The notes beneath the pieces are model-generated. The model searched no databases and was not told the DNA's origin. It worked only from the letters and a program-made list of their open reading frames with translations. A stretch of 64,000 nt of DNA. Source: Gammaproteobacteria bacterium (GTDB lineage: Bacteria > Pseudomonadota > Gammaproteobacteria > Coxiellales > Coxiellaceae). The position numbers and the translations under genes are program-made. Of this stretch, positions 24,625-32,993 are shown piece by piece. Location: assembly GCA_030429175.1 (NCBI GenBank), contig JAUIDD010000005.1, positions 52,861-116,860 on the forward strand, read 5' to 3'. Within the stretch, counting starts at the first letter, position 1. Each line of letters opens with the position of its first letter.

Positions 24625-26430
24625 TTAGTTAAATGGTGACTGCCTTTTAGTTATATATTTATTTAATATTTGATTTACTTTGGTTTCTGTTGCAGGCTTT
24701 ATTAAAATTGCATTCATACTCGCATTCAAGCAATCTTTTTTTACTGCATCTGAAGCATGACCTGTGAGTGCGATAATTGGCACACAAGCTTTATTGGCGT
24801 CCTCATGCGCTCTAATTGTTTCAGTGACAGATATGCCATCAATATCAGGCAAACCCACATCCATAAAAATTAAATCATAATAGTGCGCATTGATAAGTCT
24901 CAACGCCTCTTTTCCTGATACCGCGACATCAACATCACAACCCGAATGCTCAATGATAAGTTTACCAGCCATTGCTGCTATCATATTATCTTCAACAAGC
25001 AATATTCTTGGTTTGTAAGTTGGTTCATGTTCAATTTTTTTATTTTGATGATTTCTTACATCTTGCCCATCAAATACCTTATGTTTATATTGCATAAATG
25101 GGATATTAAGATGAAAAACAGTACCTTTTTGCACTTCACTCACTACCTCAATACTTCCTTTCATAGCAGAGACATACTGCTTCACTTCAAATAATCCAAG
25201 ACCTGCACCCTTATAAACACCATCATAAGATGGAGATAATCGCGAAAACTTTTCAAAAATAATTTCTTGCTGATCTTTTGGGATGCCAATTCCCGTGTCA
25301 CTAATTGTTGTCTTTAATACAAATTGTGACTTATGAATCACTTTATCAACATGTAGCTTAACATAACCTTTATTTGTAAATTTAAGGCCATTACTTAGGA
25401 TATTTAATAGAATACGCTTTAATAATTTCGAAGAGCCATACAAATAACGTGGTACATCTTTATCAATCACCACAAAAAATCGTAATCCTTTACGTTCTGC
25501 AATAGGCCTGCAAAGCTGCACACAACCACGAGTTAATTCATATATATCAAAATAATCCTCATCCACCGAAGCGCCATTAAATTCAAGCTTTGATGCACCT
25601 AATATATCATCAAATAACTTAACTAACTCATCACAAGATGATTTAGCAATATGCGTGTAATGATCAACCTTCCCTATAAATTCATTCACAAGTAGCTTAA
25701 CATCATCATTCGACGCAACATCAAGCTTACGTTGTACGCCCTCAACCGCATACAACAATCCCTCTAGCATCCCCGAAATACCTGATACCGGTGTACGCAA
25801 ATCATGCGACATGTTCGCAATAAATGCAGATTTCACTTCGTTGGATTTTTCAGCAGTTAGACGAAGTTTTTTTTCTTGAGTGGCTTTATTTTGTTGAGAA
25901 AAGATAATACTAAACAATAATACCGAGATATATGAAATTAGCACTTGAGACAATTCAATATGTCCATTATACAAAAAAGTACTATAAATCATTTTATATA
26001 CTAATATACCTAATATCGTGCCCCCAAATAAAATACATAGGAATGGAATGACATCTAATATTAAAATCATCAATACAACTATTGCTAATGAATTTAATAT
26101 CCAGCTATCGTTAAAATTATTAGATATTGTTAACAATGCGAAAAAAAATGGTAAGCAGTATAAAACTGTAAAATACCAATAACACACGATATATTTTTTA
26201 AAGCGTTTTGGCCATTTTTCATGTAGCAATAGTAACGTGCATAAAAAAACTGCGCCTATCCTCAGAACAAGACTTAGAGTACTATGCACATCATATCTAT
26301 CCCAAAATATATAATATATCGGATAATTGAGCACACCAAACCAGCCAAATATCGTATAGCGGTAATTTGCTTCAGAAGCATATGAAATTATTTTGCTAAT
26401 AGTTCTTTTTATGTTATTTACTACTACCAT
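24625..26430 (-). CDS. Hybrid sensor histidine kinase with C-terminal receiver
   Basis: 601-residue inner-membrane kinase. About six N-terminal membrane helices (residues 30-175) with short loops, then HisKA with phospho-acceptor His in KSAFIANMSHDLRTPVSG, HATPase with N box LNILSNGLKFTNKG, G1 box SDTGIGIPKDQ and G2 GAGLGLFEVKQYVSAM, and a receiver from about 470: RILLVEDNMIAAM, phospho-Asp in DLIFMDVGLPDIDG, switch residue in IALTGHAS, Lys in AILIKPATE. The kinase is directly upstream of a 102-residue LuxR HTH gene. The multi-pass sensor resembles ligand-sensing kinases such as Legionella LqsS in topology only. AAGGTGG precedes the ATG. The signal is unknown. Confidence 0.92.
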   Translation of the reverse strand: MVVVNNIKRTISKIISYASEANYRYTIFGWFGVLNYPIYYIFWDRYDVHSTLSLVLRIGAVFLCTLLLLHEKWPKRFKKYIVCYWYFTVLYCLPFFFALLTISNNFNDSWILNSLAIVVLMILILDVIPFLCILFGGTILGILVYKMIYSTFLYNGHIELSQVLISYISVLLFSIIFSQQNKATQEKKLRLTAEKSNEVKSAFIANMSHDLRTPVSGISGMLEGLLYAVEGVQRKLDVASNDDVKLLVNEFIGKVDHYTHIAKSSCDELVKLFDDILGASKLEFNGASVDEDYFDIYELTRGCVQLCRPIAERKGLRFFVVIDKDVPRYLYGSSKLLKRILLNILSNGLKFTNKGYVKLHVDKVIHKSQFVLKTTISDTGIGIPKDQQEIIFEKFSRLSPSYDGVYKGAGLGLFEVKQYVSAMKGSIEVVSEVQKGTVFHLNIPFMQYKHKVFDGQDVRNHQNKKIEHEPTYKPRILLVEDNMIAAMAGKLIIEHSGCDVDVAVSGKEALRLINAHYYDLIFMDVGLPDIDGISVTETIRAHEDANKACVPIIALTGHASDAVKKDCLNASMNAILIKPATETKVNQILNKYITKRQSPFN

Positions 26431-26658
26431 GTATAACCACCTTAACTAATTAGCATTAGCTGACAATATATGCTGTATATTGCACTATTAAAGTACTTGA
26501 ATATGGTACGAAAGTATAGGATAGAGTCCGATGAAATTAATATGATAAATACGTCCATGCTACAACCTCGCCCCGTTTTCTTTATAAAAATACTATACGG
26601 ACAAAGTCAGGATGTCAACTAATAATTTAAGTTGTTAACGTATCTATATGATACTTTA

Positions 26659-26820
26659 CTAGTTATCTAAAATGAACTCTGCTTTTGTAGCTCCACATAC
26701 TGGGCAGCACCAGCCCTTTGGAACATCCTCCCAAACAGTATTAGGCTTAATACCATCCTTTGGCCAGCCTTCAGACTCATCATAAACAAACCCGCATGTG
26801 GTGCATAGATATTGACTCAT
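26659..26820 (-). CDS. Rubredoxin, paired with a haem-oxygenase-like oxidase
   Basis: 53 residues with both knuckles intact: YLCTTCGFVYDESEGWPKDG and GWCCPVCGATKAEFIL. It starts 12 bases after the stop of the diiron-oxidase-like gene at 26833-27564, so the two form an operon. That suggests this rubredoxin supplies electrons to the oxidase. Distinct in sequence from the rubredoxin at 1474-1644. Identification of the protein is firm; the pairing is inference from gene order. Confidence 0.93.
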   Translation of the reverse strand: MSQYLCTTCGFVYDESEGWPKDGIKPNTVWEDVPKGWCCPVCGATKAEFILDN

Positions 26821-26832
26821 AAAAATAACCCA

Positions 26833-27564
26833 CTAACCAAAACTAAATACAACATCAGATAATGTTTTCCACATATTCTTTTGATGCGAAGCTATAAAAT
26901 CGAATGATTCACGCACTTCTGCTTCATTTCTTTTCCATGATTCATTTAACAACTCCATAGTCGACTCAAAGTGCTCCACTTGACTATGCACTTTAAAAAA
27001 TATCATACCCTTTTTTCCAACACCCATATTTTTAGTGAGAATCAATAAGTTAGCATAATCTAAATTATCCAGTCTTTCATAAGCCGAATAGGCAGCCAAA
27101 CAGCCATCCCAACCATGCGAGCCTAGCCACCGTAAATGCGCCTTATTGAAATCCTTTAAAAAAGGTAAATAATATTGCTCATCTGTCACTTCTTCGGAAT
27201 TAACTAAACCTAACTCCTGTGAAAAGTAAAAATATAACTGCTCATGAGAGGGTGCATGACCACCAAACTCTTCAGCATAGTTATATAGTACTAAGTTTTT
27301 TGCTTTTATATCTGGTGCCACATTCCCCATATGCCACAAAAAATCAGTAAAATGGCCACGCGCATGATAAAAAACCTTGCAAAAGTACTGCTTTTGCTCA
27401 AACGTCCAACCCAGGTCTGGTGTCGTATTGAATAACGGGATATGGGAAATACTGTTCTTATAAGCATCTTCCCATTCGTGCACATATTCTAATAATGAGG
27501 GCAGTAAAACGGATGCCCGTCCCTTTTCTCGTTTTGATTCTGCATGAGCCATTGGTGCTTTCAT
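26833..27564 (-). CDS. Haem-oxygenase-like diiron/Fe-Mn oxidase (CADD/PqqC/TenA-like superfamily)
   Basis: 243 residues, all-helical. The haem-oxygenase-like-oxidase pattern is visible: YAEEFGGHAPSHEQLYFYF (acid at 98/99 and His 107), an acid at 163 in AAYSAYERL, and FFKVHSQVEHFE with His 193 and acids at 197 and 200. In Chlamydia CADD the matching ligands are Glu81, His88, Glu142, His174, Asp178 and His181, so the last Asp and His appear replaced by Glu. CADD makes p-aminobenzoate from its own tyrosine; PqqC oxidises a cofactor precursor. The substrate here is unknown. Rubredoxin directly downstream suggests an electron-requiring reaction. Not a typical TenA thiaminase, despite the thi genes at 59820. 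Confidence 0.75.
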   Translation of the reverse strand: MKAPMAHAESKREKGRASVLLPSLLEYVHEWEDAYKNSISHIPLFNTTPDLGWTFEQKQYFCKVFYHARGHFTDFLWHMGNVAPDIKAKNLVLYNYAEEFGGHAPSHEQLYFYFSQELGLVNSEEVTDEQYYLPFLKDFNKAHLRWLGSHGWDGCLAAYSAYERLDNLDYANLLILTKNMGVGKKGMIFFKVHSQVEHFESTMELLNESWKRNEAEVRESFDFIASHQKNMWKTLSDVVFSFG

Positions 27565-28032
27565 GGTCTTTCTCTCTCAATAATATGCCTAACGAGGGCG
27601 ATTATAACTCGAAAAACAAAAGAGCACCATAAACCACCTTAAAAGCTCAAAATTTGCCTTGTTAGCACCTACTTAAAATAAACGTTCACATTTACCAACA
27701 GCAACTGGCTTATCTGCTATATCTGATTTTCTTTCTACAAAAAGCTATGAGCCGGTATGAGGCTGTGATTGAGCATACGCAACCTCAATACCACTATCAT
27801 CAGCACTACTACTCACACTTCCAGCCTGTGACTCTAGTATGAAACAACACAACCATATGCAAGAACCACCAGCACCAGTATTATTGAAGTATTGATATTA
27901 AGATGTCTTGCTACACCTTCCTCTATGATTTTCGCAATGAAATAAATAGCAATCTCCACATTAATTGCGAAGCAACCTGTTTCGCAAAAAAGTTCTATCT
28001 CAATACGATCCTTATATCATATTACTGCGATT
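27565..28032. other. Intergenic stretch with a possible C-terminal coding remnant
   Basis: No complete gene. On the minus strand an open frame without a good start ends at a TAG at 27745-27747 and spells a Ser/Asp-rich tail (SVSSSADDSGIEVAYAQSQ). Similar Ser/Asp-rich tails end the neighbouring effector-like proteins, so this may be the 3' remnant of a lost gene. The plus-strand frame at 27903-28271 is judged a shadow of the gene at 28033. Confidence 0.35.
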
Positions 28033-29268
28033 TTACATATTGGGACCTGCGTTACTTACACAACCCTCTTGGATACGCTCTTCACTACAACTCGATTTAC
28101 CAGAGTCATAGACATATGAGTGACTCGATTTTAAATTGGGGAACTTTGTTAACACATCGAGATTTGCTCTACTATCTGCATCTTCATGAAATAACTCAAT
28201 ATAGTCATTCTCTACTGCTAAGCATTGTTTTCTTAGCTGTCTTTGTTTACCGCCAACATGATGCAATTTAACACCGAATAATGTTGCTGCACGTGGATTT
28301 GCATGTAATGCAATATCTTCATCAGACTCAACTGATAATATCGAACTATTCGAACTAAATCGCCGTAAGTGTGATGGTAGTTTAGGTATTGATGCCTCAG
28401 CTATGCAATAGTCAGTCTCTCCAGTTAATTTATATTTACCACTAATAAAACTTGCAGACACTTTATTGAGTTGCTTAAACAAAACAACCATTTGCTCACG
28501 CTTTTCTTTATCTGCAATATCTTGCGCACACCTAAATAGCAAGCTTGTATCCAATTGCGTTGCATTGACAATTTTACGTAGAATATTTACTGTCTGTGGC
28601 ATATCTACAACAAACGCCTTATCATTTTTTTGATATGGCCCAACTGCTGTAAATAACTCAGTTCGATAAAGCGTTAAAACACTTCGCACTGTTGTTTGAG
28701 ACTGCTGATAGCTACGACCATTATCTTCCACAATTCTACTAACTTGATCGAACAGCCCATAGATTTTACTCGAAATCATTTGACGTGTAATCCTATAATT
28801 AATCTCTACTGCGACACGATTTTGTGATACAAATGCATTTAAATGTTTGGGACCAAGCAGAGCGAATATCTGCTGTCTTAACTTTTGCATATCAATTTGT
28901 ATGTCAATACACATCGGATTATTATCATCTGCAATATATTGATAAAGCCTGCCATGCTTGCGCTCTATAGGCTTACTATGATCGACATTTTCAGCAATAG
29001 CATAATAAATCCATTTTAAAATATCGATGGTATCACCATATTTTTTTACACGATTAAAGCTTTTATCAACGATAGTACCTACTTTAAATTTTCGCCCACG
29101 CATGCGCCCACGTGCGTCTGCAAGCGCAAACACACCTCGATGTAAACACGCTGCCACATCACTAAATCCAGTTCTATGCTGAAACAGCATTGTTGCTAAT
29201 TTTTCACAAATATTCCTATAACCTACTTCAATATCCTTACTCACACGTCTACTAATATAACGTTTCAT
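28033..29268 (-). CDS. Hypothetical effector-like protein, paralogue of 33219-34493
   Basis: 411 residues, soluble and mostly helical, no recognised domain. Its C-terminal region (SSNSSILSVESDEDIALHAN then GVKLHHVGGKQRQLRKQ) parallels the protein at 33219-34493 (NSFHSISSAETEEDQSLRAN then WHVELKPV, HFGGQKRRAKRK), and the N-terminal halves share pattern and length. The C-terminal tail is Ser-rich. Two operator-like palindromes (29357 partial, 29407 nearly perfect) lie 89-156 bases upstream of the ATG. The two genes diverge around a duplicated intergenic region. Confidence 0.72.
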   Translation of the reverse strand: MKRYISRRVSKDIEVGYRNICEKLATMLFQHRTGFSDVAACLHRGVFALADARGRMRGRKFKVGTIVDKSFNRVKKYGDTIDILKWIYYAIAENVDHSKPIERKHGRLYQYIADDNNPMCIDIQIDMQKLRQQIFALLGPKHLNAFVSQNRVAVEINYRITRQMISSKIYGLFDQVSRIVEDNGRSYQQSQTTVRSVLTLYRTELFTAVGPYQKNDKAFVVDMPQTVNILRKIVNATQLDTSLLFRCAQDIADKEKREQMVVLFKQLNKVSASFISGKYKLTGETDYCIAEASIPKLPSHLRRFSSNSSILSVESDEDIALHANPRAATLFGVKLHHVGGKQRQLRKQCLAVENDYIELFHEDADSRANLDVLTKFPNLKSSHSYVYDSGKSSCSEERIQEGCVSNAGPNM

Positions 29269-29356
29269 CGTATCTAACCCCGTTTACTTATGTTGTCGAG
29301 ATTATGATAACAACACTATATTAATGGAACATGAGGAGTTTGTTAGTGCTTAGTTA

Positions 29357-29374
29357 AAACTACTATAGTGCTTA
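29357..29374. promoter_or_regulatory. Palindromic operator-like site, one half decayed
   Basis: AAACTACTA|TAGTGCTTA: the left half matches the consensus exactly and the right half has drifted. 89 bases upstream of the ATG at 29268. The TAGTGCTTA half is also the left boundary of the duplicated intergenic block. Confidence 0.5.
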
Positions 29375-29406
29375 CGAAATAATTTACGTCGCAAAACCAT
29401 TTATAA

Positions 29407-29424
29407 AAACTACTATAGTAGTTC
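29407..29424. promoter_or_regulatory. Palindromic operator-like site, 16-bp perfect core
   Basis: AAACTACTATAGTAGTTC, perfect over the inner 16 bases. Lies inside the roughly 300-bp repeat block and 139 bases upstream of the gene at 28033-29268. Confidence 0.65.
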
Positions 29425-29508
29425 GAATATAATGAATTATTATTGGTAAAAATTGATTAAAGTTATGGGTAGTTATATGACCTTACAGTTGAGATTTTAA
29501 ATATAGAT

Positions 29509-29568
29509 TCAATAAACAGACCGTTGCTTCTCTTGCAATAAAATTTCCAATTTATCATTATATGACAT
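29509..29568 (-). CDS. 19-codon ORF conserved in both copies of the intergenic repeat
   Basis: Encodes MSYNDKLEILLQEKQRSVY, preceded by a G-rich stretch about seven bases before the ATG. The second copy (32934-32993) encodes the same peptide with one change, Ile to Ser. It could be a leader peptide, the surviving 5' end of a lost gene, or chance. The clean start signal and charged helical composition favour a former or real coding start. Confidence 0.3.
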   Translation of the reverse strand: MSYNDKLEILLQEKQRSVY

Positions 29569-29688
29569 AAAATTACCCCCCCTTTATTTATGCACAGGTA
29601 GGCATAACCTAAAACAAAAAACAATCTCGGTAGCATGTTTTTCTCTCTAATAACCCAACCTCTCAATAACTTGAAGTATTTTTTGCTT

Positions 29689-29805
29689 ATTGTCATACCG
29701 CACCCCGAATCACGTTCGGGGCAGGCCCGATACCGTCATCGCGTGTTTAACACAGGATCCACTGGATGGTACCTTGCTTTCGCAGGTATGACGACAAGCA
29801 CATTG
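29689..29805. repeat. Imperfect palindromic dispersed repeat
   Basis: Starts TTGTCATACCGCACCCCGAA and ends CTTTCGCAGGTATGACGAC, with a strong inner hairpin CCCCGAATCACGTTCGGGG. Outer arms (GTCATACC / GGTATGAC) are inverted. GC-richer than its surroundings. It resembles the GTCAT-flanked palindromic repeats scattered in many proteobacterial genomes (Coxiella, Rickettsia, Neisseria types). Single copy in this window. Confidence 0.6.
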
Positions 29806-29852
29806 AAAGTTGTTTGCCTTAACCTACTGAGAAATTACATCCAGAAAATATA

Positions 29853-30011
29853 GGGGCTGTTGACATTTGCTTTTTCGAGCGAAGATTTAGCTTTCAGAGA
29901 TTAGTTTTGCTAAATTTTCGAGGAGCATAGTGAACTACGTGACGAGAAAATTTACAAAAATAAGCCGGAAAGCTAAATTTGCAGCCGGAAAGGACAATTG
30001 TCAACAGGCCC
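29853..30011. mobile_element. Miniature inverted-repeat element (TA-flanked), second full copy
   Basis: About 159 bp, ends GGGGCTGTTGACATTTGC and CAATTGTCAACAGGCCC, flanked by TA. Internal sequence (TTTCGAGGAGCATAGTGAAC and ACGTGACGAGAAAATTTAC) is the reverse complement of the copy at 16820-16957. No coding content. Sits in a gene-free kilobase between 29269 and 30255. Confidence 0.82.
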
Positions 30012-30160
30012 TAACTATCAAATAAATAAATTAAATTCTAGATCACCGCACTAACGCTTACGATACCACTCAGAAAACGTCAATATTGTAAGTGCATTTT
30101 ACGGATATAACTTAGTTTTATAAGTTAGCATACAAAATACGTGAGCGTTTTTATTTTTTA

Positions 30161-30255
30161 TCACTCGTACTTAATTAAGAAATTGATCATATCTATACCC
30201 AAAGCATTTATTACTCGTAAGCCAAAACCTATGCCTATGTCACTTGTAATTACGA
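30161..30255 (-). pseudogene. 3' coding remnant sharing a tail with a histidine-kinase remnant
   Basis: An open minus-strand frame without start ends at 30161 and reads DIGIGFGLRVINALG, then GIDMINFLIKYE and stop. The tail and the following TGATAAAAAATAAAAA match the kinase remnant at 32656-32787 (VDIINQLTKYE, stop, same A/T-rich trailer). It is likely the decayed 3' end of a related gene, directly downstream of 30256-32520. The upstream part is too short to name. Confidence 0.4.
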
Positions 30256-32520
30256 TTACAAGCTTTCTGCCAGCATTATCATGCCCTGTCTTGCATTAAT
30301 CTGAGCTGATTCTATTAAATTTTCACTATATATTTTTTTAGAAAAAAATAATGAATATGTGTTTTTCGAAATTAAATCTGAAATATTTTTGGAAAATAAA
30401 TCTAAACTGTAACAAGCATCTACTCCTAGATTTTTAGTATGATAAAGCTGTTGCATATAACGATCTGAATTAAGTAAGAAAAACTTAGTTTTATTGAGCA
30501 ACAGCAATATTATCAACGGACTTCCATTATATTTACGAATTTCATTAATATATCTACACGTCTTTATAAACCCATTCTTATCGAGCATGTCAAATACAAT
30601 ATGATAAACATGGATTGAACCAAGTAAAGATTTAGTTAAAGTATTTGTAATTGATTTAAATGAAGTATGATTAATTTTGAGTTTAGAGACCATACATGAA
30701 GTAGACAAAGTTTGCTGCTTATAATCATACTGAGTAGTACTATTTGTTTTAGATATTTTTTTATAAATGCTATCGTTGCAACCAAGGAATAGTGTTCTCA
30801 ACTCAAATTGTGCTGTTAAATTAATATGTTGATCAATATAGTAATATAATCCAGATTTCGATAACTTTTTCTCATCTGGTATCAAATTATAAAAAAACTT
30901 ACATGACGCGGCCAAAGCAGATATATCCAGTGGGTCAGTTATAAGTGGTAAAATATAAAAACTAAATATTTGACCAAAGCCTTGATAATCAGATAGATCA
31001 AGCCTATTCTGCTTTTGATTAATCATGACAAATTTATTTGGCTGTTTAGAAAAAATCGTAAACTCACATTCATATTTCGATGAGAACTTGAAAATTTTAT
31101 CAACAATATCATGTAATTCCATATTAATATTCCTTACAGACTCGAGTAATATCTTAAGGTCTATACACATAGGAACTCTCTTCCAAGATGACAAGTATTC
31201 ACTTAAATATTTACGAATTAAATTCAACCTTTCTACATTTTCATGATACATTTCACTTGAAGAATAAGGTTGCGTCCAACTTGCATAGCCTAATGATGTG
31301 TTACAAATCCTCTTACGCGGAATCATATACCTTCCTCTATTTTCATAACATGTTGCACGCTCAATAAAAATTTGTAACAAAGCGCTAAAACAATGGTATT
31401 CTTCTCGGTTTAATTTGGCATTATATAATGATCCTATTTGCAAATTATAACATTTGTCCTGTAATGCATTAACAAGAGCATTAGAATCTTTAAAATCGAA
31501 ATTAAGCAGATCTTGCAATACAACTGAAGCAACTCTATCTCCCGCAAGAACCAGACTCAATTGCTGCTTAATTGCAGAAAACCAAAACTTAGCATCACGA
31601 TTGCGAATAATCATATCAAATACGTCTTCATCTGGGGCAATGACATAATCATTTTGCGCAACTCTCATTCTAAGTTGTATTTTCTCTAGTTGCTCCAATG
31701 TATATTGACGATCTCGATTAGATATCTCTACCATTTGTTGACTATAGTCGAATAAAAAACGAGATACTGCAGTCATTAATGCTTTAATATTCTTACTATC
31801 GTCATCATAGAAAAGATCTACAGCCTCAATTAACTGGATAAAACACTTATCATCTCTACGAATGCTTTTATTTTTTTCGAGCATTGAATCAATGCGATAT
31901 AGTTGTACTATTTTTCGTTTGCGCTTGATACCATAAAACCAGCCAAGTAACTGATACCACCTACGATTCCTAGTTGGCTGTCGCTCAGCATAATGTGCAA
32001 CTTGTTCAACACATTTAGCAATATATTTATCATGCTTTCGACACCACCAAGGTAATAATGCATTTATTTTTGACTTAATTCTTGAATGCCAATATATATA
32101 TTCGCTATCTAATGAGGCTGAAAGTTGCTCAAAAGCATCAATGGTATGACAAAAACAACAAGCATATTTCATTTGATTTATAAATTGATAACCAAAATAT
32201 TTAGCGACTTTTACTGGCATCCTATTTAAGTAGTCATATAAAGAATTTATCACAGAAATTTCACCATTCAATACACAATCTAGCATGTATGTTATGTGCA
32301 TAAGACAGTGCTCTTTATCTGAATAATTAGATGGCGGCTTGCAGCCAATAGATTTCCAATTTAAATTACAAGGACGATGATCATTCCAAAAAAAACTCTT
32401 ATACCGACGTGAGTGTACAATTTCCCATATCTCTCTGCGATATCCCCACCAAATATTCCAAACCCTAGGCTCTGATCGCAAATCATTCCATTTGGTATCA
32501 TATTTCAAATCCATAATCAT
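30256..32520 (-). CDS. Large hypothetical protein with F-box-like stretch, N-terminal paralogue of 17081-20974
   Basis: 754 residues. N-terminal ~230 residues are homologous to the giant protein at 17081-20974 (WWGYRREIWEIVHSRRY; LNGEISVINSLYDYLNRMP; WYQLLGWFYGIKRKRKIV). The middle is helical. At about 510-550, ILPLITDPLDISALAASCK followed by FFYNLIPDEK follows the F-box outline (lP.......dl..l...ck.w..l..d). The C-terminus has no known domain and lacks the OTU-like module. F-box effectors that recruit host ubiquitin ligases are known from Legionella; here it is inference. AGGAGGC seven bases upstream fixes the ATG at 32520. A partly decayed operator-like site lies at 32629. Confidence 0.75.
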   Translation of the reverse strand: MIMDLKYDTKWNDLRSEPRVWNIWWGYRREIWEIVHSRRYKSFFWNDHRPCNLNWKSIGCKPPSNYSDKEHCLMHITYMLDCVLNGEISVINSLYDYLNRMPVKVAKYFGYQFINQMKYACCFCHTIDAFEQLSASLDSEYIYWHSRIKSKINALLPWWCRKHDKYIAKCVEQVAHYAERQPTRNRRWYQLLGWFYGIKRKRKIVQLYRIDSMLEKNKSIRRDDKCFIQLIEAVDLFYDDDSKNIKALMTAVSRFLFDYSQQMVEISNRDRQYTLEQLEKIQLRMRVAQNDYVIAPDEDVFDMIIRNRDAKFWFSAIKQQLSLVLAGDRVASVVLQDLLNFDFKDSNALVNALQDKCYNLQIGSLYNAKLNREEYHCFSALLQIFIERATCYENRGRYMIPRKRICNTSLGYASWTQPYSSSEMYHENVERLNLIRKYLSEYLSSWKRVPMCIDLKILLESVRNINMELHDIVDKIFKFSSKYECEFTIFSKQPNKFVMINQKQNRLDLSDYQGFGQIFSFYILPLITDPLDISALAASCKFFYNLIPDEKKLSKSGLYYYIDQHINLTAQFELRTLFLGCNDSIYKKISKTNSTTQYDYKQQTLSTSCMVSKLKINHTSFKSITNTLTKSLLGSIHVYHIVFDMLDKNGFIKTCRYINEIRKYNGSPLIILLLLNKTKFFLLNSDRYMQQLYHTKNLGVDACYSLDLFSKNISDLISKNTYSLFFSKKIYSENLIESAQINARQGMIMLAESL

Positions 32521-32628
32521 AAAAGCCTCCTATTTATACACATGCTTAACAAAACAATTTAACGATATATAACAGATACAACTCTTAAAGTAAAACTTTA
32601 CCAACCATCATTCAAAAAACCATAGTAG

Positions 32629-32646
32629 AAAATACTATGGGATTTT
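32629..32646. promoter_or_regulatory. Operator-like site, decayed right half
   Basis: AAAATACTA|TGGGATTTT, left half and outer T-run as in the consensus, inner right half changed. 109 bases upstream of the ATG at 32520. The flank TAGTAGAAAATACTAT is also shared with the site at 16352, so the similarity extends beyond the palindrome. Confidence 0.5.
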
Positions 32647-32655
32647 TATTTTTTA

Positions 32656-32787
32656 TCATTCGTACTTGGTTAACTGATTTATTATATCCACATCAGAAAC
32701 CAGTAGCTTTTCAAATGGAATAACACAACTAAATGTCGAGCCACAACTCACTTTGCTTTTAAGAAAAATATTGCCTTCAAGTTCTAT
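32656..32787 (-). pseudogene. Histidine kinase remnant (end of the ATPase domain)
   Basis: A minus-strand frame ending with TGA at 32656 reads IELEGNIFLKSKVSCGSTF then SCVIPFEK and a short tail. This is the typical last strand pair of a HATPase domain (G.i.v.S..g.GstF...iPf). Everything upstream is missing: the frame stops abruptly at the TAGTGCTTA boundary of the duplicated block. A kinase gene, perhaps like that at 24625, was therefore truncated by rearrangement. Confidence 0.65.
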
Positions 32788-32831
32788 AGTGCTTAGGAAA
32801 TAAATAACTTACTTCGCAAAACCATTAATAA

Positions 32832-32849
32832 AAACTACTATAGTAGTTC
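32832..32849. promoter_or_regulatory. Palindromic operator-like site, 16-bp perfect core
   Basis: AAACTACTATAGTAGTTC, identical to the site at 29407. Lies 370 bases upstream of the plus-strand gene at 33219 inside repeat copy 2. Its target gene is uncertain. Confidence 0.6.
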
Positions 32850-32933
32850 GAACATAATGAATTATTATTGGTAAAAATTGATTAAAGTTATGGGTAGTGA
32901 TATGACCTCACAGTTGAGATTTTAAATATAGAT

Positions 32934-32993
32934 TCAATAAACAGACCGTTGCTTCTCTTGCAATAAACTTTCCAATTTATCATTATATGACAT
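32934..32993 (-). CDS. 19-codon ORF in repeat copy 2
   Basis: Encodes MSYNDKLESLLQEKQRSVY with GGGGAG about seven bases before the ATG. It differs from copy 1 at one residue. Reads toward the palindrome and the kinase remnant. Real coding status is unproven. Confidence 0.3.
   Translation of the reverse strand: MSYNDKLESLLQEKQRSVY

Larger units (their letters stand above)
29366..29660. repeat. Intergenic direct repeat, copy 1 (about 300 bp)
   Basis: From TAGTGCTTACGAAATAATTT to the CTAAAACAAAAAACAAT region the sequence is roughly 90 percent identical by eye to 32786-33090, in the same orientation. Each copy contains one operator-like palindrome and one 19-codon minus-strand ORF. Copy 1 is upstream of 28033-29268, copy 2 upstream of 33219-34493. 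Confidence 0.85.

Noticed and set aside
26833..27564. TenA thiaminase II as the identity of the oxidase-like gene
   Set aside because: Lacks the TenA active-site pattern, is paired with rubredoxin and not with the thi operon, and fits the CADD/PqqC ligand pattern better.
27903..28271. Plus-strand open frame of 122 codons
   Set aside because: Lies opposite the 3' part of the gene at 28033-29268, starts without a ribosome site and has no coding-like composition.
29463..29696. Minus-strand 77-codon frame in repeat copy 1
   Set aside because: The corresponding frame in repeat copy 2 is interrupted. The short 19-codon ORF in another frame is the one conserved between copies.
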